This document shows positions 1-10,856 of a stretch of DNA of 64,000 bases, piece by piece. The notes below the pieces were generated by a model. The model ran no database searches. It was not told the DNA's origin and saw nothing but the letters and a program-made list of their open reading frames with translations. Origin of the DNA: Hypericum androsaemum (Eukaryota; Streptophyta; Magnoliopsida; Malpighiales; Hypericaceae); assembly GCA_963995505.1 (NCBI GenBank), contig OZ023186.1, forward strand, positions 17,925,570 through 17,989,569. The letters are read 5' to 3'. Each line of letters opens with the position of its first letter. Position 1 is the first letter of the stretch. The translations under genes were made by a program, and so were the position numbers.

Positions 1-417
1 CGTTCCTGGAGGAGGACAATATCTTTTGTTAGAAAGGAACGATAAATGGAAGCAAATATACCATCTTTGAATGGAACTCGCTAGGTGGCAACGGGTAGGG
101 ATCCTTGGTGGACATCCTTTAAGGATAATGATGACGGTGACGACATTGAGGGCCCCACACGTTTCTCCTCCTTCCTCATTAACCATTGGCTGCTTCTGAC
201 TTTTTGGTTAGAGAGAGAGGAGGAGGAGGCGGTAACTTTGGGATTTTGTGAGATTGAGAGAGAGAGAGGGAGAGGAGGAGGAGGAGACGCTTCAATAACG
301 ACAAAAGGAGGAGGATCTCACAGAGAGGTGAGCATCGACAAATTTTTGGGTTGAAGGGATTCTCTGGGAAATTATCTATTTGTGATCTCCCGGAATCATT
401 AGTATGCCAGTACCCTC
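1..417. other. Non-genic, purine-rich start of window
   Basis: No gene is supported. The only texture is a GA-rich stretch near 210-310 (runs of GAGAGA and GGAGGA), which gives a spurious open frame. It leads directly into the 22-bp minisatellite. Confidence 0.5.
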
Positions 418-700
418 CCTGTTCTGATATTAGTTTGGATCCGTTCTGATATTGGTTTGTAGTTGTTCTGATATTGGTTTGGATTTGTTCTGATATTGAT
501 TTGGATGTGTTCTGATATTGGTTTGTATTAGTTCTGATATGAGATTGGTTTACATATTTTCTGATATTGGTTTGTAGTTGTTCTGATATTGGTTTGAATG
601 TGTTCTGATATTGGTTTGAATGTGCTCTGAGATTGGATTGCATTAGTTCTGATATTGGTTTGGATCTGTTCTGAGATTGGTTTGTATCCATATATCTGTA
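418..700 (+). repeat. 22-bp minisatellite array I (TTCTGATATTGGTTTG core)
   Basis: The core TTCTGATATTGGTTTG followed by a variable 5-7-base spacer recurs about a dozen times. Unit length is near 22 bp with single-base variants (GATATT or GAGATT; GGTTTG or GATTTG). Because 22 is not a multiple of three, translation cycles through all frames and gives long but meaningless frames of 22-residue periodicity on the minus strand. These are not genes. Confidence 0.85.
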
Positions 701-1204
701 TGTTTGCTTGTATTTTTTTTAAACTAATACAATTACTTGGTGTGTCATCCAGAACATTGACAAGGGAGTATTGGAAGTATTGAAGAAGGGAAATATGCAT
801 CGGAGAGTTGAAGAACTCAAGAAGGTGTTCTAGTAGAAACTTTATGTTTGCTAGAATGTGGCACTATTCCTTTTTTAGCTTTTTATGGGTAGGTAGGGGC
901 ATGCCGAATTATTTTTAGAACTCAAACCACTTTTGTCTGATTTAGTGTGTCTTTGTACTGCTACGGGTAAGTGATGGCATACTTAGCAATGCAGAGTTTG
1001 TGGTCTAATATCTATTTTCTCATACTTTTCTTTTGCATCGAGCATTTGGTTCAATGGCAGGGTTAAATTTCTAATTGGTGTAACTATTTGTATAACAATT
1101 AACTATAAAGAATGTCACTGAAGTATCTTTATTTTTACACCGAATTGAACATTAGAATACTGTCAATTCGTTAATGCCTTGTATTGTTGGGTTAGATGCT
1201 ATTT
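701..1204. other. Spacer between minisatellite arrays
   Basis: AT-rich sequence with no gene, RNA or mobile-element signature that I can recognise. Confidence 0.4.
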
Positions 1205-1400
1205 AGTGTAATTGCATTAGTTCTGATATTGGTTTGTAGTTATTCTGATATTGGTTTGAATGTGTTTTGATATTGGTTTGGATGTGTTCTGAGATTGGAT
1301 TGTATTAGTTCTGATATTGGTTTGGATCTGTTCTGAGATTGGTTTGCATATTTTTGGATATTGGTTTATATGTATTCAGATATTGGTTTTTATGTGTATT
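1205..1400 (+). repeat. 22-bp minisatellite array II, same orientation as I
   Basis: About eight copies of the same TTCTGATATTGGTTTG-type unit, more degenerate at the 3' side (TTTGGATATTGG, TTCAGATATTGG). It abuts the inverted array III. Confidence 0.8.
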
Positions 1401-1414
1401 CAAACTAAGGCCTA

Positions 1415-1562
1415 GAACAGATCCAAACTAACATCTGAACAAATAAAAACTAATATCAGAACACATCCAAACCAATATTAGAACACATACAAACCTATAT
1501 CTGAACATATTCAAACCAATATCAGAACAGATCCAAATCAATGTGCGAACGAATACAAACCA
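1415..1562 (-). repeat. 22-bp minisatellite array III, inverted
   Basis: About six to seven copies of the reverse-complement unit (CAAACCAATATCAGAACA with spacer). Arrays II and III therefore meet head to head around 1400-1415, forming an imperfect inverted repeat that could fold in RNA. Confidence 0.8.
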
Positions 1563-1989
1563 GTATACTTTGACTGTTCGTTTATAATATAAGTTCAACG
1601 TTCCACTCCCATTTAAATAAGTTAAAATATTTCCTAACGGATAAACCAATATAGTTAAAAATATAAAATATAATTAACAAGTATGTCATGTTCATAATTT
1701 CTCCAAAGGCCGATTCAAGTCTATGTCCAAATGATTATACTCCTCTTCTGTCTCCTGGTTTGAGCCATTGGTTATACTATCATTTTGCTTCTGTCTTTTC
1801 TGTAGGTACTTTTTTTCGATATTTGCCATCCGATTTTATTTAAACTTTTCATTCTTTTTCTTGTCTTCCTAGGATTTTTTCGTATTTTTATAGTTTTACC
1901 CAATACTTTGGATGATCCTTGTACATCATTCACTCACTGTGCTTGTGGCGTGGAGGTACCTTTATACCAAGAAACAGTTTGAATAAATA
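1563..1989. other. Spacer between inverted minisatellite arrays
   Basis: AT-rich, no gene recognised. Confidence 0.4.
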
Positions 1990-2578
1990 GTACAACAACT
2001 CATGCAAACTAATATCTGAACACATCAAAACTAATATCATAATACAAGCAAATAAATATCAGAACATAAGCAAACCAATATCTGAGCACAAGCAAACCAA
2101 TATCAGAATAAATGCAAACCCATATCCAAACACATACAAACCAATATTAGAGCACATGCAAAGCAATATCAGAACAGATGCAAACCAATATCAGAACACA
2201 TGCAAACCAATAGCAGAATACATACAAACCAATATTATAGCAAATGAAAACTAATATCAGAGTACATGCAAACCAATATCAGAATAAATATAAACCCATA
2301 TCTGAAGACATGCAAACCAATATCAGAGCACATTCAAACCAATATCTGAACACATGCAAACCAATATCTACGCACAAGCAACCCAATAACAGAACACCTG
2401 CAAACCAATATCCGAACACTTGCAAACCAATATCTGAGCACAAGCAAACCAATATCAAAATAAATGCAAACCAATATCCGAGCACAAGCAAATCAATAGC
2501 AGAATACATACAAACTAATATCAGAATACATGCAAACCTATATCATAAAAAATGGAAACCCATATCAGAACAAATTAA
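1990..2578 (-). repeat. 22-bp minisatellite array IV, inverted, longest
   Basis: About 26 copies of the unit CAAACCAATATCAGAACACA plus two variable bases run almost without interruption. The frame read here repeats the same 22 residues (NQYQN, KPISE and QTNIR blocks), which is what a 66-bp (3 x 22) cycle predicts. It should not be annotated as a protein. Confidence 0.85.
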
Positions 2579-3179
2579 CTTAAGATTTAAAAAATAGTCT
2601 ACAGACCTTCTATTCCATAAAGGTTTTGGATGTCACCTAAACACGCCTCTCGGGCATCTTGGTTTATAATTATTCCACTAGAATGCATTTCATTATTTTA
2701 AATTTCACCGGTGGTGGTCATTGTTGGTGTTTCTGCAAAATCAATACCAATAAATAAATATAACCAAATGAATATGAACATGCAAAATAATGTCGAACCC
2801 GACCGACATGGTAAAATGTTTAACTCAAACTTTTATATGAAATGATCAACTAGTATTTACCTCCAATTAACGGGATGTTATTTGATTCCCCATCGAAGCT
2901 TTCATCTTCATTTTCTCGACTTATGTTTGCTATAGCCATAAACGATAGTTTTAGTTTGAATGGTTTAATGGTAGATGAAGCTCAATCTCAATGGGATGAG
3001 TGGGAGACTAAAGGTCCCGCCGTTGTTTTGAATTGGGTGTCTGCGTTGGTTTCAATTGAAACTCATTAATTTAATTGGGTTTCGGCGTAGGTAGAGGAAA
3101 AGTCCCGCCGTCGTTTTTTGCATAATTTTTTTCCCTTTTTTAATCAGTTTTTAACCCTAATTTATAGATAGGTTAAGTT
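2579..3179. other. Intergenic, no gene recognised
   Basis: AT-rich DNA. One short frame near 2875-3069 has no recognisable homology and no gene context. Confidence 0.4.
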
Positions 3180-3194
3180 AATAATACTTTTCTA

Positions 3195-3269
3195 CTATTA
3201 CCCCTGATTATGTTATTACTCCTTTTGATCCATTTCAGTGGGGACAATCTCCACTGAATCCAACCCCGT
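3195..3269 (+). mobile_element. Possible Helitron-like 3' terminus, copy 1
   Basis: A 9-bp stem hairpin with a 3-base loop lies at 3236-3256 (CAGTGGGGA, CAA, TCTCCACTG; one G:T pair). It is followed by AATCCAACCCCGT (3257-3269). A related block, TTATTACT plus CCTTTTGAT, precedes it. The same order of motifs recurs at 7268-7325 with a different stem sequence. A terminal hairpin with conserved flanks and changing stem fits a Helitron/HINE-type end, but there is no CTRR terminus and no 5' end was found. Confidence 0.35.
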
Positions 3270-4210
3270 AGTTGCTCATCTATTAAACTTGAATTTTATT
3301 TAAAAATAATAATTCAAATCTTATAAATAGAAAATATATAAATAAAAGAATTATTTGTTGACAGTAATTGCTTTGAAAATAGTATGACTCTAAAATAAAT
3401 ATGTCGGTTGTAGTTTGATTTAGACACAAACCAAAAATGCACCAAGATTACTGACACCCTTCGGATATAGAATAATCTTCTCCATCTTATATATTCTACC
3501 AACTCCAAATGAGAATTGTGATTTTTAGATTCTCAGCATAATCTTCATAGAAGTATGCTTTAGCTAGGTCCGATCCAATCTTCTTGTCCATTTATATATG
3601 GTCGAGATAGATTTTTGGTGCCAATGCTAAATCTATGCAAACCAGTATCTAACACGTTATATTTATGTGGACTCGTCAATTTATTTAATTGTTTTAATTT
3701 TTTTATACAACTAGTTACCCGTTGTTTTCGTATATTTGGCGGCGGACCGGGTCTTTATTTGGATGCTAGCAAATCGGGATCCAAACTCAGATCCTGGGTC
3801 GGTACATAGTAACAAACTCAATATGGGCCATCAGGCCCAAGAATCCTTCGTAATACCATACGTGTTGAATCTGGTGGCGGAATGGATTCCAAAAACTCTC
3901 TCTTCCTTTGATCATGAGAATTTATGTAATAATCCTCTTTTTGAACTTAAAGAGCTCTTCTTGTATGATTAATGATTAATGATATGTTGCTAAGTTTTAA
4001 CTTTCAAAAAAATCTGGTGGCAAAATTGTTGCTAAATTTGCAATTCCATTCACTTACGGATCAAATGTCCAAGCCCGAGCCAGTCCAGTACTAAAGTCAA
4101 AAGACTGGAACACGTAAAGTATTTATATCGTATATAAGTAGAAGCGTCAGTTTTTTTAAATATAAACGAGAAGCAAGGATTCCTTAACCTTTATCAACCA
4201 TCAAATTGAA
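3270..4210. other. Intergenic, no gene recognised
   Basis: AT-rich sequence. Short frames at 3615-3972 show no recognisable protein family. Confidence 0.4.
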
Positions 4211-4309
4211 CGGGTACATCAAGGTATGCCAAAAAATTCAATCCGAAGCTTTCTCGGCATTTATGTACTTCTATGTTGTTGAGATTTGGGTACTTAAGCG
4301 AGAGTTGTA

Positions 4310-4396
4310 AGTCCGTGTGTATTTTTTATAGATACACTTATGGTGGGTTGTACATTTTTTATTCATATTAATAAAATACTTCAACTTACCAAAAAA
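4310..4396 (+). mobile_element. Possible LINE 3' tail
   Basis: A T-rich stretch followed by AATAAAATACTTC and a short A run resembles the 3' ends of plant LINEs, which close with ATAAAATACTT-type sequence and poly(A). No coding part is attached on this strand. Confidence 0.3.
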
Positions 4397-4439
4397 ATGT
4401 ACATCAAGATATACTCACTCTCTTTCATTCAAATACACA

Positions 4440-4870
4440 TCAGTACAAGAGTTTAAAAGAAAACATCATATAAGACATCATCGCGGGCAATCGTAAAGAC
4501 CAATCTTTGGGAGGGCGTCTGCAAGACGGTTGCTCTCTCGTCATGTATACTGTGGGCAGATTTTTCAATCTCGGTCGAGTAACTTCCGAGCGAGGTCGAT
4601 AAGGATCAAGAGTGAGTGGTCTCGAGAGACCTCAAAGCCAACACAAAGGATGACAAGTGATGACTCATCCTCGACCTGAACCCATGGAGACCCTTCACCC
4701 ATGTCATCTCTAGGCTCAAGATAAATGCCAAAAACTCAGCTATAAAGACATTGCAATGGTCAATCTCTCTAGCGAAGCCACATAACCAAATACCTCCCAA
4801 GTCTCGAAGGACTCCTCTAGTACATGTCCCTGATTTCTTTTTGATGCTCTGTCCATGTTGAGTTTGACAA
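4440..4870 (-). pseudogene. LINE-type RNase H domain fragment (RVT_3), degraded
   Basis: On the minus strand, from about 4870 downwards, the residues read LNMDRASKRNQGH, then after a frame change GGVLRDLGGIWLCGFAREI, then FIAEFLAF and, nearer 4500, RESNRLADALPKIG. This order (N-D-A-KGNPG-like start, WLCGF, AE, then N-LADALA-IG) is the typical RNase H-like domain found after the reverse transcriptase in plant LINEs ('putative ribonuclease H protein' annotations). At least two frame changes and a stop make it non-functional. The reverse transcriptase itself is absent, so this is a 5'-truncated, decayed relic. Confidence 0.65.
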
Positions 4871-6714
4871 AATTTTCATACCATCAAAATTCAACTCTTA
4901 ATATTGTATTTTAATTTTAAAATATACATAGCGATGTCCTTTACGAATATTTAACCTGAGGTCTTTGGATCTCGTGCCAATATTCCACTTTACAGTCGAT
5001 AGGTATATAATTTAGTAGAATCTCTTTTCACGCAACTGAGGACTTTATATTATTTTAGTATACCTCACAACATTTATGTATAATTATCACATGATTACAT
5101 AAAATAAAGAACTGGGACACCCTGTCGGTTTTTTTTCAAAAAACAAAAATTTACTCTTATTTTAGTTTTGTGTTGAAATTTTAAATATCATTGAACCCGT
5201 TAACAATTAAAAGGAGAACATTCCCTCGGGAATATTATGACTATGTTTTACAATATTGTATAATCCATGACTAATACGCCCACTTTCATATTCGTCTCCG
5301 TCCCGAAAGGCATGTGCACCGACAATCTATCTCATTCGCACCTGTCCACCCATGGGGCACAGATCCCAGTAACACCATAAAGCCCACAAACGTAGAAAAA
5401 TAAGTTTGTGATTTTTAATACATATAAACAAGGGAAAAATGCATTTTAGCACACCGTAATATCACTGATTCTCATTTGGGTACTCTGTGGTTGATAGTAC
5501 ATAGAAGAGGTCCAAATTTTTCCAATTTTTATCTCTACATGGGAGCTGTCCGAATTTTTTTTTCAAAACGACGTCGTTTAGATGCCTACATGGACTGCTC
5601 GGTCAAATCCTAACATATTTTATGATGACCCCGTCAAATCCCCAGTTTCACCTTCCCACCGATTTCACCTCACTCAACTCATCACTGATGTCAAATATTC
5701 GGTCAGTAGGCCATGTTTAATAATTACGTGGCTTTCTCCCCCTTCAAAACGACGAGCATCAAATGCAACTCTTCATTGATTTCACCTCTCCTCCTACCCC
5801 GACGTGGACGGAGAAGGTATTGAAGAAATGCCAGAATGATGACCCGTCAGTGACGGCATGGTTGGTGGTGCTTGAATGACCTTGACGACGGCGTTATCCC
5901 CTATTAACATCTGATTTTCCCAACTCATATCCAACAAACTCTGAGAACCCAACTGATTCTGACGGCATGGTTGGTGTGTTTCTTAAGCTTGATGAAGGAG
6001 GAGGAGTGTTGGAAATTTAAAAAAAAAATTAGTGTTGGAAATTTAAAAAAAATTGTGTCCATTATGAATTTTTTTTAATTGACATATCATCTCCACGTGG
6101 TTACACAAAATTGCGCTGGCAGGCCATCTCATAAAAGAAATTAGACGTGGCAAGCCAGATAGTCGGGCAGCTAGCTGCCCATTTCCTCTAAGTAATTAAA
6201 AATTAAAAAAAGTTGAATCTGTTCTATACGTTTTAAACTATAAGATATGTGAGAATTTGTGATACCTAAGGTTACTAAGTCTACTTTCACCTATAAACAA
6301 ATTTGTCAATTTTGTACCAATGGCAATGGTTCAGTGCATATGTTGAAAATTCCTCTGTATCGTGCCAAATAGAATCTTGACCATCTATTTGAATAAATTA
6401 ATTCCCTATTAAATATGACGGATCACCATTCAGTAGGGATAATTTCAGATTTTAGTCTACATGTAGATCAGGAAAGAGAAAACTTACAAGAAAATATAAA
6501 TCCTTCATAAAGAGTAATATTCGTTTGCCGCAAATCCACCACAAATCTCTTTTCTTTCTGTTTCCTCCATCAGTATTGTTTGAAAAACAGAAGCGATTCT
6601 CGTTCTTTCTTCTCGTTCACTTATTCGAAATCACTTCTACCAATCTTTCTTCTCTTCAATCAGTCGTCATTCTCGTTCTTTAATTTTCTTGTGGTTTTTG
6701 AGAAAGCGGTTCTT
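4871..6714. other. Intergenic; possible degenerate MULE-like stretch
   Basis: No gene is supported. Around 5430-5600 there are phrases such as GGTACTCTGTGGTT, GTCCAAATTTTTCC and AAAACGACGTCGTTT that resemble the terminal repeats of the MULEs further on. Near 6160 there is GTCGGGCAGCTAGCTGCCC. The two sides are too diverged to pair into terminal inverted repeats by eye, so no element is called. Confidence 0.35.
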
Positions 6715-7020
6715 CAATATCATGACATTTCACACAACAGGACATGCCTGTTGTATTTGCAATATCATGTCATTTAACACAACATGACATGCCTTTTGTA
6801 CGTGCAATATCATGCCATATAACACAACATGATATTTCTGCACTCTTTATAATACCATGCCATTCATCAAATCAGAAGATGCATGTGCAACATAACTAGC
6901 ATGCCATTTCTCATAACAAAATATGCCTGTAGATATCACGTCTTTTACCATATAAAGACATGCATGTTCAGTTTCTTTGTTATGCCACTTCACACAACAT
7001 GATATGCTTTTTACAATCAT
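6715..7020 (+). repeat. 45-bp minisatellite
   Basis: The unit begins CAATATCATG and contains ACACAACA-GACATGCC; three clear copies of 45-47 bp start near 6715, 6760 and 6805, followed by increasingly degenerate copies to about 7020. It lies upstream of the second Helitron-like end, as array IV lies upstream of the first. Confidence 0.65.
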
Positions 7021-7267
7021 AGCTTTAAATCGTTACACAAAAAAGAAGTTGCAATCAAATCGTCATTTATTTGTCTTCCGTGATCTAAAATAGCAACTGA
7101 TAAAATTGATTTTGTGATTTTCTCTTTTTGAATAATAAATTACAGTTATTATGAGCAGATTTTGTTCCATAACTGTCTCGTCTTTCCTAATTAATAAGGC
7201 AAGTTGTTTGAATTTCAAATACTAATTTTACCCCTTCCTATTTTTCTTTTTACAATTATGTCATTAT

Positions 7268-7325
7268 TACTTCCTTTGATATGCACGGTGCATAATTTTG
7301 TATTATGCACCGAATCCAACCCCGT
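7268..7325 (+). mobile_element. Possible Helitron-like 3' terminus, copy 2
   Basis: An 11-bp perfect stem (CGGTGCATAAT / ATTATGCACCG, 7286-7312) is followed by AATCCAACCCCGT (7313-7325), the same tail as at 3257-3269, and preceded by the same TTATTACT-CCTTTGAT block. The stem differs completely from copy 1 while the flanks agree. Confidence 0.35.
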
Positions 7326-7809
7326 TCTCAATAGAGTCTATTGACCAAAAAAAATTTCAACGGAGTCTCGGAATCAATTTTCTTCTAACGTTAAAAATCA
7401 AATACTAGTCACTTCATGTCCGCTCACCACACATTTTTTTCTTCTTCAAAGAATTATACCAACTTTCAAATTTCACTTTTCTTGAAATGCTCGTGTTAAA
7501 TCTTGACTACTAAATTAGAAAAATAATAGATCTAATGGTCGAAATTTGATTTAATTGGACAGCAAAAACTATAACATCTTTTGTGGGTGAAAACATTTTG
7601 GAAAAGAAATTTTCGTATTCGATCAATTATACGTGTATATCAATACTTAATTTTTGATAAGTACTTATTTATCTCAATTGAGGCTGATATTTCCTTAATT
7701 AGGAAAAAGAAAAGGCGAGAAATAAATTTTTTTAATAAATCTCTACAGTGTAGCAGACAGTCTAGTTGTCCATTGTATTTTATATCTGAATATCACTATA
7801 TCAACTAAT
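7326..7809. other. Intergenic, no gene recognised
   Basis: AT-rich DNA between the hairpin motif and the first MULE. Nothing recognised. Confidence 0.4.
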
Positions 7810-7818
7810 TTAAAATTT

Positions 7819-9138
7819 GGAAAAAATCTACTTAAGTACCATGTGGTTTAAAAATGATAGAATCGGTCCAACTTATTCCAATTTTTATTACTTAAGTCTA
7901 CCCAACCAGGTTCACCCATTTTTTGTCAAAACGGCGTCGTCTGGGCGCTTACGTGGACTTCCATGTGGTAGTGATCAGATCGCACGGCGCTGACATGGCA
8001 AGTGGCAAAATTATCAAAATAGTACCTATTTTTTATTTTTTTCAAAAACTCCTTCCCTTCTCCTCTGATTCATCTTCCTCCGTACCCCCATCTCCATCAC
8101 CATCTGGTTTTAATTACTAGCATTTTTCAAAAACAAATTTTTTGAAAAGGATAAATTTATTTAAAAAAATACCATTGAATACAACACAGTTACAAAGTGA
8201 GCAACACATACCAGATTGCAAATTAAGCCCACCAACACAAATTTCCCAGGTAAACTAACCTGCAACACAGGTACAATCCAAGTCCCAAACTTAGATACAT
8301 TCCAAGAACATTGCTAAGAACATGTCCAGAAACCCACAATACAAAAACTCCAGAGAGAAGAGGCTCCAAATAAACCAGGAACAACAAGCAGGTGATCAAC
8401 TTTCAGAGAGAAGAGGCTCTGGCCATGGATGATAAGCTCATCGACGAGAACCATGACAACATCTCATCCTAGGCTCCGACCACTTCGAGGTCCGGTTGCC
8501 CTCCATCTCGGTCATCCCGCTCCTCTTCATGGCCGTCCTCATCCCCATCTAACAGTCCATGTTCGTCCCAGCTGCCCGCCGCCCTCTGGGATCCAGATCC
8601 ACACAAACTCCAAGTCCTAGAACCTAAAAATCCCCAAACCAGATCTACACCTCCCAACCGGAACCCTAATCGCCAAATCTGTAGAGTGTGCGACTCTGCC
8701 ACTTGAGAGCGTAGACGACGTCCAAATCTGTAGATGAAAGGAGGCGGCGAGGAGATGAATTTTTGGAGAAACTGGAAGCATTTTTCGGCGAGCTGGTCAA
8801 GGAACAATAGAGGGGGAAATGAGAGAGAGAGAGAGAGAGAGGAGGAGGAAGGCAATGAGAAAATGAGAGGGCGATGGTTTTTAAAAAATATAAACAAATC
8901 AAGTTAATATGGTAGTTTACCCATTGTCACGTCAGCGACAACTTAATTCGGGTCAAAGACATGTGGCAGTCCACGTAAGCGTCTAGTCGACGCCGTTTTG
9001 ACAAAAAATAGGTGAACCAGGCTGGGTAGACCTAAATGAGAAAAATTGGAATAAGTTGGACCGATTCTATCTTTTTAAACCATACGGTACCCAAGTGATA
9101 ATCGGGTAAACTACAGGGCACTTAAGTAGACTTTTCTC
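7819..9138. mobile_element. Non-autonomous Mutator-like element 1 (MULE-1), Pack-MULE
   Basis: Terminal inverted repeats of more than 200 bp (about 7819-8050 and 8900-9138) share the order: CTACTTAAGTACC, GTGGTTTAAAAATGATAGAA, GGTCCAACTTATTCCAA, AACCAGGTTCACCC, TTTTTTGTCAAAACGGCGTCG, TTACGTGGACT. The element is bordered by a perfect 9-bp target-site duplication, TTAAAATTT (7810-7818 and 9139-9147), diagnostic of the Mutator superfamily. There is no transposase. The interior carries a host gene fragment (see 8469-8600) and a GA microsatellite near 8821-8845. Confidence 0.9.
8469..8600 (+). pseudogene. Captured NPF (NRT1/PTR) transporter fragment in MULE-1
   Basis: One frame reads LGSDHFEV, then SISVIPLLFMAVLIPI, a stop, then QSMFVPAARR. 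In NPF nitrate/peptide/hormone transporters a well conserved stretch has the form hydrophilic loop, F-[KE]-[VI]-P-x-x-S-[IL]-x-V-[IF]-P, a membrane helix, I-[PY]-Y-D, then FVP-ARR. The match covers the loop, one membrane helix and the following basic ARR. The expected tyrosine codon is replaced by TAA. The fragment is short, flanked by MULE sequence and has no transporter context, so it reads as a transduplicated exon piece. Recognition is from family memory and would need an alignment to confirm. Confidence 0.5.
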
Positions 9139-9230
9139 TTAAAATTTTTAATTGTTACCAACTAAAATAATAATCTCACAAGTCACAACGCTCTCACGAG
9201 TTAATCTAAACTTTCCGGATATTTGGACTT

Positions 9231-10618
9231 GGGAAAAGTCCACTTTAGTACCTTGTGGTATAGCCCAAAATCACTTTAGTACCCTGTGGTAAAAAATCGA
9301 CCAATCGAGTCATACTTATTCTAATTAACATCAAAAAGGTCCACGTGCAGCTGCCCGAACCCTTCCCGACCTGTCCGAACCCTGCCCGTCCATCTGGACT
9401 TGCCACATCAGCATTCGCTGAAGATGTGGCGCCACGTGTATCTTCTCCTTCTCTCTCTCCCCTCTCTCTCCTCCTCCCTCTCTTCTTCTTCTTCTTCTTC
9501 AAAAAAACCCAGAATAATTGAAACCGTTGTCCCCGTCCTCTTCCTGGTGGCCTCGCTCAACCGAGTCAAAGTGAGGCAAGAATCCAACCTCACCTTCATA
9601 ACCTAGATTCTATCCTCCTCCACGTCGCTGCAAACGACACCGGATTTGCCACCGTCCTCGGCTACAACCCCACAATGGCGATGGTACCAGGGCGGTCGCG
9701 TGAGATGATGTAGCACGTGGTTGTGGCCTTGTGGCCCTTAAACCATCTCGGTGCAGCCGTGGTCACGGTGGCTCCTTCGTGGCGGATCTCAGGACGCGGA
9801 GGAGGGCAGCAGCTGGACGGGCGCCGGGGTCTTGTTCTTGACCCGGGTTGGACGAGGCAGCATCACCATCGTATCCCGTCGGGCCAGGTAGCCCAATGAC
9901 GGGTCCGCATCCTTGGACGACATGGCTAGGTGACGTTAGTCGAGTTGCGAGCACTGAGCTGGAAAAGGAGAGAGAAATAATGGCGGGTTCAAGTGGGCTC
10001 TCCCTCTCTCTTTTATTACCGCGAAGCACCAAATCTTAGAAACGGAGTAGCCCCCTAGAATTTAAGGATTTAGGAATTGGGGAGATTAGGTTTCTGAGAT
10101 TTTTAGGATTTTTGTGTCATTTTCTGTAAGGGTTTAGGGACGTGGAGAGGGGGAGCAATTAGAAGAGTTATGCGAGAGAGTTGGGGAAATATATATGATT
10201 TTTTTAGAAGGAAATATGCGTGATGGGAAAGGAAGATAAATAAATTCTCAAAAAAGAAAGGAAGATAAATGCCTAATCTAATCTGAGTGACGACGTCGTT
10301 TAATTCAGATAAAAAAATAATAAAACATTATTCTGGGTTTTATTTTAGGGAAGAAGAAGAAGAAGAAGAAGAAGGAGAAGAAGGAGAGAGGGAAGAGAGA
10401 AAGAGAAGATACACGTGGCGCCACGTCTTTAGCAAATGCTGATGTGGCAAGTTCAGATGGAGGGCAGGGTTCGGGCAGGTCAGGAAGGGTTCGGGCAGCT
10501 GCCCGTGGACCTTTTTGATGTTAATTAGAATAAGTATGACTCGATTGGTCGATTTTTTACCACAGGGTACTAAAGTGATTTTGAGCTATACTACAGGGTA
10601 CTAAAGTGGACTTTTCCC
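9231..10618. mobile_element. Non-autonomous Mutator-like element 2 (MULE-2)
   Basis: Terminal inverted repeats of about 240 bp (9231-9470 and 10380-10618) begin GGGAAAAGTCCACTTTAGTA and include GGTCCACGTGCAGCTGCCCG and a palindromic GTGGCGCCACGTG. A perfect 9-bp target-site duplication TTTGGACTT (9222-9230 and 10619-10627) proves Mutator-type insertion. The GC-rich interior (about 9600-9920) looks like captured coding sequence (one frame reads HVAANDTGFATVLGYNP), but I do not recognise the donor. Its right end is only 239 bp from the start codon of the next gene. Confidence 0.92.
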
Positions 10619-10856
10619 TTTGGACTTTGAAGCAACTGAACAGCCCCTTCTCGCACGTGCCACCCTCTCCTCCTCGGGTCCTCAACTCTCTCCATCTCCT
10701 CTTCCTCGGATTCCAAACCGAAGGAGGCGAAAAGAACAATCCAAGTAAAAGTCACCCCTCCCGCTTCCCAACTCCCTCCGATTTGTCTTCACCGGCGGTT
10801 CCGCTCTCGCCGGTTAGTGCTCCGCTGTCCGTCTCCGGAATCTTAGAGAGGAAGAA
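10619..10856 (+). promoter_or_regulatory. Promoter/5' UTR of the chorein gene, truncated by MULE-2
   Basis: Pyrimidine-rich leader (CTCTCC and CTTCC runs) typical of plant 5' UTRs. MULE-2 ends at its upstream edge, so everything beyond -239 relative to the start codon is transposon. I see no convincing TATA box; the transcription start cannot be placed. Confidence 0.4.

Noticed and set aside
179..800. Long minus-strand reading frames over the first minisatellite
   Set aside because: They arise from a 22-bp repeat read in a 66-bp cycle and contain no domain.
2244..2597. 117-residue repetitive frame (NQYQN / KPISE repeats)
   Set aside because: Same 22-bp minisatellite artefact in the inverted array; spacing and variants follow DNA period, not codons.
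5407..6230. A further MULE with gene capture
   Set aside because: Motif phrases resemble MULE ends but the two sides do not pair and no target duplication is visible.
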